Source of the DNA: Anaeramoeba flamelloides
Taxonomy: Eukaryota; Metamonada; Anaeramoebidae
Reading direction: 5' to 3'
Assembly (NCBI GenBank): GCA_027625915.1
Contig: JANTQA010000029.1
Location: 9,548,001 to 9,612,000 of the forward strand
DNA: 64,000 bases
The translations under genes were made by a program, and so were the position numbers. Below are positions 57,683 to 64,000 of the stretch, piece after piece. The stretch's first letter is position 1. Every line of letters starts with the position of its first letter. Under the pieces are notes generated by a model. That model was not told where the DNA came from. It did not search any database and was given only the letters and a program-made list of their open reading frames with translations.

Positions 57683-60441
57683 GGATGATTTTCACTGTTA
57701 TTATTAATGTTATTATTAATTTTAAGGTTGTTTTCATTTTTTTCATTAAAATGCAATTGTTTATTTTTTAAATTATTTGTTTCAAAAAATAATTGTAAAG
57801 GTGAAATAGAATAATTTAAATTATTGGGATTTCTAATAGAATTATAATTTGGTAGATAATTTTTTAATTTTATTATTGGTATATCTAAAAAAAATAAATT
57901 AAATTTTTTATTTATAATTTTAATTTTATTATTAATATTGGACTGGAAATTAATTAAAGAAAAATTTAATAGTATATTAATTAAAAATTCCAATTATTTT
58001 TTAAAATATTTATATTTTAAAAAGGTAATTGATTTGTTAGTATTTAATAAAATAACTATTTTTTTTATTTTTTTTAATTGTTCAATTTTTAAATCAGTCA
58101 ATAATAATTTTAGAAATCTTAAAATACAATCAATTAAAATCAAAAAATGATATTTCTTTTCATTTTTTTCATTATAATTATTTTTAATTTTCAAAAAATT
58201 GTCCTTTCCCATAATATTATTTTGATCACTTTTATCTTTTGTTTTTTTATTAATAAGAGTATTAATAATCTTTTTTATATTGATTAATTTATGATTTTTT
58301 TTAAAAAATTTTAATTTAATAATATATTTTAAAAAAGCAATAATCCTTTCAATAATTCCAGATTTTATAATTTGCATTTTTAATTTGTTGTGGTGATTCA
58401 TTAAAATTGAAATAATTGTCATAATATCAATTGAAATTAAAATGTTATCAATATTAATATTAAATAAAATATTTATAAAATCAGAAACAATGTCTATTGC
58501 TTCCTTCAAAGTTAAGTATTCAAATAATTTAATAAATAAAATTAAAACTTGCCAACGTAATTTGGGATTATTTTTATCGATCAATTCAAATAAAAATTCA
58601 TAACCACCAATATTTTTAAAATTTTCTCGAATGGAATAATTTTTATTCAAATATACAAATAAAAATTGAAAAATTTCAATATTCATTTTATTATTTATTT
58701 CTTCTTTTTCACTAAATTGTCCTAATTTTGTCAAGATCAATAATAATTTTGAATTTAATCCAACTTTGATTAAAATATCCACAATATCTTTTTCCCTTTT
58801 GGGAATAATGTATAATGTTAAATTGTTCAAGATTTGTAAAATCGTATTACAGTTTGTTCCATTTAATAAATCAAAATAATCTGAAAATTCTTGAATTAAT
58901 AAATTTGTATTAATTAATAATAATTTTGGATAATTATTAATAATAATTAATATAAAATTGTCCAAGATTATTGAGATTTGCTTTTCATTAAAATACGAAA
59001 TTGAGCGGAAGATAAAACTAAAAGGTTTGATTTTTTGGATTTGTTCATATTTAAATTTTTTTATTAATACCAGCCAATAATTTAAAATAATGGAATTATA
59101 ATTAATTAAAAATTGTTCTTCAGAAAATATTAAAAATATTATTTCAATGATTTTGATTATTGTATTGTTTGCAATTATAGTTTTATTATTTATTGTGTTA
59201 TTATTACTATTATCGTTATTATAATTTTTGCTTTTGCTGTTGCTGTTGCTGTTGTTGTTGTTTTCATCCATACTATTTGTCTTCATAAAAGCTTGTATGG
59301 GCAAATAAATCCCAGAATTTAAATTTAAATCATTTGAAAGATTACTTTTTTTAATCTTATTTAATCGATTTAAATCAAATAATTCGATAAAATTAAAAAA
59401 TATATTGATGAGCTTAATAAATTCCTCTTTATTGGAATTAGTGCATTTTTTTTTGATTAATAAATAGATATTTGAATTATTAATTTTATTTAAAATCTCA
59501 AAACAAATATCAATTGGTAATTTTTTTAAACAAATTAGAAAGGAGTCAATTAGTTGAATGATAAATTGAATCTCAAAATGCATATTTTGATGATTTAAAA
59601 AAAATATTAATGTGTTCACATATTCATCAAAAATGTATTGGATTAAAAAGTTCGGATCTTTCACGAATTTTAATGTTGATTGAATAATTTCTTGAAAGCA
59701 TGGCGAAATAAAATCCATTGCAATACGTTTCATAATTTGAATTGGAACCATGGCTTCTTTTCTTAAACAGTTTTTTAAAAATAATTGTAAGGAATTAATT
59801 GAGATGTTTTTTGACGATTTTTCAATAGAAAAAATTGTTTTCAATAACTCCAGAAAATGAACAAGAACCTGGTAATCAAATTCTGATAATTGGCCAAGGC
59901 ATTGGTCTGAAAATAGTATTGTTAAAAATTCTAAAAATGTATCGAAAAGAGAACAAAAATTCTGTGCAACGTTTGGGAAATATTCAATTAAAATCAAAAA
60001 AGCCCGTAAAGTAATCTTTGTTTCTTTTGAAAAAAAATATTTTAACAGTGTTTGTTTTTCATTCTTTTCAAGATTTGCTTTTAAATTGTAGATAAAAGAA
60101 TTTGTTAATGTGGTACACAATAAATTACTTTTTTCTTTATATTTTCCTTGGAAGGTTTGTCTTTCTTTTTGTTTTTGTTTTAGTTTTTCATCCTGTTCTT
60201 GTTTTTGTGCTTGAATACTTTTTAATTCATTTTTCTTTTCATTTGATATTTTTGTTTCTTTTTCAATCTCTTTTTCTTCATTCTTGTTCTTATTCTTGTT
60301 TTTGTTTTTCGGTTCTAGTGAGACTAAAATACTATAAATTCTTTCAGAAATTTCTTGATAAAAGGTGTTGGCAAACGTACCATTGATTTGTTCTTTTGTT
60401 GGTTGGAATTCAATTGTAAAATACCTTTCTAATTGGTCCAT
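49516..60441 (-). CDS. Giant BEACH/WD40 protein (WDFY3/neurobeachin/Lvs type), one in-frame stop
   Basis: About 3640 codons run from ATG at 60441 to TAA at 49516. Order: helical armadillo-like repeats (60440-58000) with an early Lys/Glu insert; Asn tracts; a concanavalin-like domain near 57110-56540 (GIALLDNLK, FSISIWFKI); more helical repeats with a Lys/Glu block (55290-54660); IIDNTEGPDRIRGRLKRKK near 52600, which precedes the domain pair in this family; PH-like (52170-51740); BEACH (51720-50880: SGRSYTNLAQYPIFPNVISD, HYGSHYSNYGTVLYYLVRIE, LTPEFFYLPEFLINLN); and WD40 repeats (50390-49520). BEACH proteins act in vesicle, lysosome and autophagy traffic. No FYVE follows. TAA at 57994-57996 interrupts the frame; skipping 57943-58056 (GTTATT...TTCCAG, 114 bases, containing TACTAAC) would bypass it, but that donor is weak. 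Confidence 0.85.
50599..50700. repeat. (GTT)n trinucleotide tract coding polyasparagine
   Basis: About 18 GTT units followed by imperfect ones encode an Asn run on the minus strand, between the BEACH and WD40 parts of the giant protein. The plus-strand poly-Leu frame here is a shadow. Confidence 0.85.
57604..57681. repeat. (ATT)n trinucleotide tract coding polyasparagine
   Basis: About 25 units encode an Asn run near the start of the second half of the giant BEACH protein. Shorter mixed Asn tracts lie at 51940-52070, 53580-53780 and 56010-56250. Confidence 0.85.
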
Positions 60442-61289
60442 TCAGGTTTGTTTGCTCAGTTTTATTTTATTTGGTTGTGTTTTTTTTTTGGTGCTTGTTT
60501 TCTTCGATCAGATTTAGTGGGTGTATTGTTTTAAAAAAAGATAAAACTTGAAGAAAAATAAGAAAAAATTGATTTTTTTGCTAGTTTTTACGAATGTAAA
60601 TCAATACAATCAGGTGTTGGTCTTTCTTTTTTGAATATTTATACCAAAAATATAAATGATTGATGTTTGACTCTCTAAAAAAAAGTCTATTCAATTTTAC
60701 CTTACAGTTTACAAGCAATCAATTCAAAAAAGCAACCTCTGTAACCGACTTTTTTATTGTTTAGTAAATATGCAACTACCAAAAAAAAACTTTTTATCTT
60801 TTTATTTTTCAATAATAAATAAGGTTCTTGATTTTCCAAAGTAATATAAAGATTTGTTTGGGGATATTGCAGTAATTAAGAATAGTTAAAAAAGTAAATG
60901 TTGAAATACAACAAACAATAGAAATCTCTCAAATATTTAATTAAAATTTTTTAATTAAAAGAGTTGTGATACAAATCAAGATCAAAGTGTTGATTTTCAG
61001 AAAGTATTAAAAACAAATTTGTATATCTGTTTGATCCGAGATTGTTTGATTTTTATTAGATTATCTTTCAGGTCTGAAATAATGTGTGATATCTTAAGAA
61101 CACCAATACCTTAATTAATTATATTTAACCATGTTCAAGATTTGGGTTTTTGGAAAAACAATAATTTGTTTTCAGGTTTTTTTTATATCTACAAAAATTA
61201 TTTAAAAAGTTATAATACTTTTGTACTAGTATGTAAAAGCACTCTTTAATCTTCATAAAGTATTATTTTAGGATTTATATAAATTAGGA
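60442..61289. other. 5' flank of the BEACH gene, nothing recognised
   Basis: A+T-rich sequence with poly(A)/(T) runs and no gene or clear repeat. It presumably holds the BEACH promoter on the minus strand. Confidence 0.4.
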
Positions 61290-62970
61290 AAAATATTTAA
61301 AAAAATCCCCAAAATAATTTTTTAATTGCATTAATGATCTATCACAGAAAAATATTAATTTTATTATAAAAAGAAATTTATTGTCCATTCATGAATATGA
61401 AAACGAAATATACTATTTAATTTCTAGTCAATTTTATTTAATCAAAAATCGTGCAAGACTTTTTCTTAAATTTTTATATGCAGGAATTCAAGATTCAGGG
61501 AATTTTCTTTCAAAAAAAAAAAACGTGGATTTAAATATATATATATATCATGCTTGCAGTTTGAAACTTATTGAATGAATATCAAAAATAGAAAAAATAA
61601 ATTTAAAAAAGGTAAATATTTAGATTGTTACAATCGATATACAAAAATAGTTTTGATTCTATTTACCATTCACTTATTGATTATTCAATTAAAAAATTTA
61701 TAAAAATAAAATTAAAGTAAATTATCTCCTTTCTTATTACTCAAACACTAATTTAAGTTTTTATGAGTAAATTCATTATTCCCTTTATTATTTGGATTTA
61801 TTACTCATTTTCTCTAAGAAAAAATCAGATCAGTTGCGTTACATGTCCAAATGTTTGAAGATGATCTAATTTTATTTATGAAAGGATCATTAATAGAAAT
61901 AAATTTTCAATTCCAATATATATATATAATAATAAAATATTTGGGAATGAATCCTAACAATGATACAACTAAAAAAAAATTAAATTTCAAAAGAAATTTT
62001 ATATCTTTGCATTTGGTTAAGAAAAAAAAAATTATTTAAAATTTAGGCTTTATAAAGTTTGCTTTATTTTCCAAAAAAATAATCAATATCTTACAACAAA
62101 AAAATTTTTCTCATGGATCAAAAATTCAGTTTTTAAAAGCTGTATTGCATCGTCGATTATTATATAGATTAGAACTATTTGTTAGACATAAACAGATTTT
62201 AAAGATAATGATAATTGGATTACAAAAAAAATACAAAATTTTTATTAATAAACCCTCACTCCAGCTAGAGTTATTTATAAAATTAGAAACAAAAATTGAT
62301 CATATCAGAATAACAATATATATAAGAAGATTTAAGTTAATTCAAAATTTTAAAACCCTCGTTTTTGATGAATTATTTAATTATCTCCCTTTTAGAAAAA
62401 AAGAATCAGAAAATATTAATTGGTATTCCAAAAATTTAAAACAACTAGATTAAACTAGAATAATTAAGAATTAAAAATTTATAAAATAGCCCAAGATTGA
62501 AATGCTTTAGTTTTTTTTTTAATTTCCAAAATTAAAAAAAAAACTAACTACAAAAGATATTTTAAATGGAAGTATTCAAATTCAATTTTAAAACTGAGAA
62601 ATTTTACAAATAACCTTAATAGGTATTCTTATCTTATGAACAAGGACAATTCAAAATATTGTGTATTATGTAAAAAAATAAATAATTTAGAAATCATTGA
62701 AGATTTAGACAATTTTTTTAGAATTTCCGAGCCTCTGAAAATAATCGTAAAATCTGGATTTCTGAATTAAAAAACCTGAATTGTCTAAAATATTAATAAA
62801 TAATAATATTTTTAAATATTATTAATAAACAAGATTAAATATCTTTATAAGCTCTAGTAGAGAATAAAATTATATTTGAATCTTTTATAAAGAATATAAA
62901 TTAAAAATTTAGGGATTCGGGCAAATAAGAGGAATTATAAAATCCTCCCTTAAATTACCATAAAAAAAAC
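61290..62970 (+). mobile_element. LINE copy A: longest LINE fragment, decayed
   Basis: In order: IHEYENEIYYLIS (61381 on); NSFDSIYHSLIDYSIKKF, like the FDSVxHxxL motif of reverse transcriptases; HVQMFEDDLILFMKGS at about 61845, the YxDD position with Glu; IIKYLGMNPN, the downstream YLG motif; FIKLETKIDHIRITIYIRRF and LPFRKKESENIN; then RYFKWKYSNSILKLRNFTN and the knuckle YCVLCKKINNLEIIEDLDNF, whose His is replaced. The 3' end is GATTCGGGCAAATAAGAGGA, CCTCCCTTAAATTAC and an A-rich tail. Many stops and frame changes are present. The endonuclease and N-terminal part are absent. The motif order and absence of long terminal repeats identify a non-LTR element. Confidence 0.8.
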
Positions 62971-63856
62971 AAAAAAATTTTTTAACTTAATAGATCACAA
63001 TTTAATTGATAAACTTTTGTTAATCTTTTATCAAATATTCATTTATTGAATCACCTATACCACAATTAGTTTTATTGGCTGAGATTTGAATTGAAATATT
63101 AATAATTAAAAATAATAACCAAACAAAAAATTTTCAATCAAAATCAATACTTTCTAACATAAAACGAAAAATGGGTTTTCAACATTTCCAAGAATTAACT
63201 TAATTGCTAATAAAAATAATAAGTTACTTTTATTAGTTTTATATTGGAAACATGCAAATTTTTGCATTCAAAAAATAGGTTCAAATTAATAAATTGTTTA
63301 AATGAGGCTAACTCATCCATTTCATTAGTTAAAACACAAATTACAAAAAATAAATTTTTCAAGATTTTAACAGAACTCATTTGATTTTTAAAAATACTAC
63401 ACCCTTAATAATAATACCTCTTTAATTTTGGTTAAATTTTCTAAATAGAATTTTTTTTTTTTTAGTAATCAACCAATAAATAAAAAATATTGAGTGATAT
63501 AAAATTATTTTAATTTTTTTATTTTATTTTTTTGTTTTATTGAATATTTAAATGATTTTTTGGAAATCTTTTAACTATAGTTGTTTTTGTTTTGTTTTTA
63601 AAAATGAATTAATTTAAATTCTACAACAACTAGAGGTCTTATTGTTCGAAATATTTTCAAAAATAACGGAGAATATCATTTGTCTGTAAGGTGGTATTAA
63701 AATATAACTTTCTGAAAAATGGTATTTTGGGTAATTTGACAATTTGCAGCAAAATAATGACATTTATTAATTACCAAATATGTATAGACAGATATCTCGA
63801 TCTAGATCAAAAGATGATAATAACAATAACAACAATAATAATAATAATAAACAAAG
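62971..63856. other. Interval between LINE and right-edge gene, nothing recognised
   Basis: A+T-rich. A short AAC/AAT trinucleotide run lies at about 63818-63850, just after the stop codon of the minus-strand gene. No exon was identified. Confidence 0.4.
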
Positions 63857-64000
63857 TTAAAAATCAATCTTTAGATTTTCGATCATATATTTTGGTAAAT
63901 CGACCTTATCCCAATTTTTGCAGTCGATTTGTAAATAATCAACAGTTATTGGTATGTATGGTTTTGGTGATATTGAAACAAAAACGTCTGATTGATGTTT
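63857..64000 (-). CDS. 3' end of an unrecognised protein-coding gene
   Basis: The last 47 codons of a minus-strand frame run off the window edge: DVFVSISPKPYIPITVDYLQ, then IDCKNWDKVDLPKYMIENLK and IDF, ending in TAA. The composition (Pro, Asp, Trp, Cys, balanced residues, several C or G third positions) is unlike the surrounding low-complexity sequence, and the open frame spans the entire available stretch. I do not recognise the family. Confidence 0.6.
   Translation of the reverse strand, partial: KHQSDVFVSISPKPYIPITVDYLQIDCKNWDKVDLPKYMIENLKIDF

Overview
The window is nuclear DNA of a very A+T-rich protist, roughly four fifths A+T by eye. The host genes have spliceosomal introns, asparagine and Lys/Glu tracts, and a typical amoeboid gene set: a giant BEACH/WD40 protein, cofilin, a gelsolin-type domain, a TRIM-like B-box/SPRY protein and a BTB-BACK protein. 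An amoeboid lineage such as Anaeramoeba fits best. That is inference from style and gene families; a dictyostelid-like amoeba is the main alternative. TAA closes nearly all frames and TGA closes one. No CRISPR array, rRNA gene, convincing tRNA gene or virus-derived element was seen. Layout, left to right: the 3' exons of an SLC35F6-like transporter (+, 2086-2887); an intronless SRD5A3-type polyprenol reductase (+, 8453-9286); a lysine-rich protein running into a frame-broken gelsolin-like domain (+, 12525-14768); ADF/cofilin (+, 20049-20798); a TRIM-like protein whose B-box/coiled-coil/SPRY exon (-, 24738-26431) is phase-compatible with a B-box exon 6.1 kb away (-, 32570-32777); a cystinosin homologue with two lesions (-, 34451-35315); a BTB-BACK protein fused to a class-I-amidotransferase-like fold in an unusually G+C-rich patch (-, 44520-46057); a BEACH protein of about 3640 residues (-, 49516-60441); and the 3' end of an unrecognised gene at the right edge (-, 63857-64000). 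The genes look like independent housekeeping and signalling genes with no shared pathway. Cofilin, the gelsolin domain and perhaps the BTB protein relate to actin; cystinosin and the BEACH protein relate to lysosome and vesicle biology. More than half of the window is non-coding, and much of it can be read as layers of small repeats. They include: (1) a palindromic element of about 200 bp with ends CAGTCAGTT and TA target duplications (five copies); (2) elements inserted at TTAA whose ends begin GGG (6614-7987, 11344-12276, 29017-29778, 47154-47925); (3) a family ending CCGTTGTGG with a TTA duplication (38150-38548, 48818-49250); (4) a SINE-like unit of about 190 bp with an ATAA-repeat tail and target duplications (10361-10545, 17653-17851); (5) a 73-bp foldback with ends AGGTTTT (three copies); (6) truncated copies of one LINE family (61290-62970, 21285-22078, 42365-42971, 41560-41740). 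Several are nested, and in three cases a related unfilled copy in this window reveals the insertion. The most notable results are the B-box gene apparently split by a repeat-filled intron, the BTB-BACK-amidotransferase fusion, and the nested miniature-element families that have no autonomous partner here.
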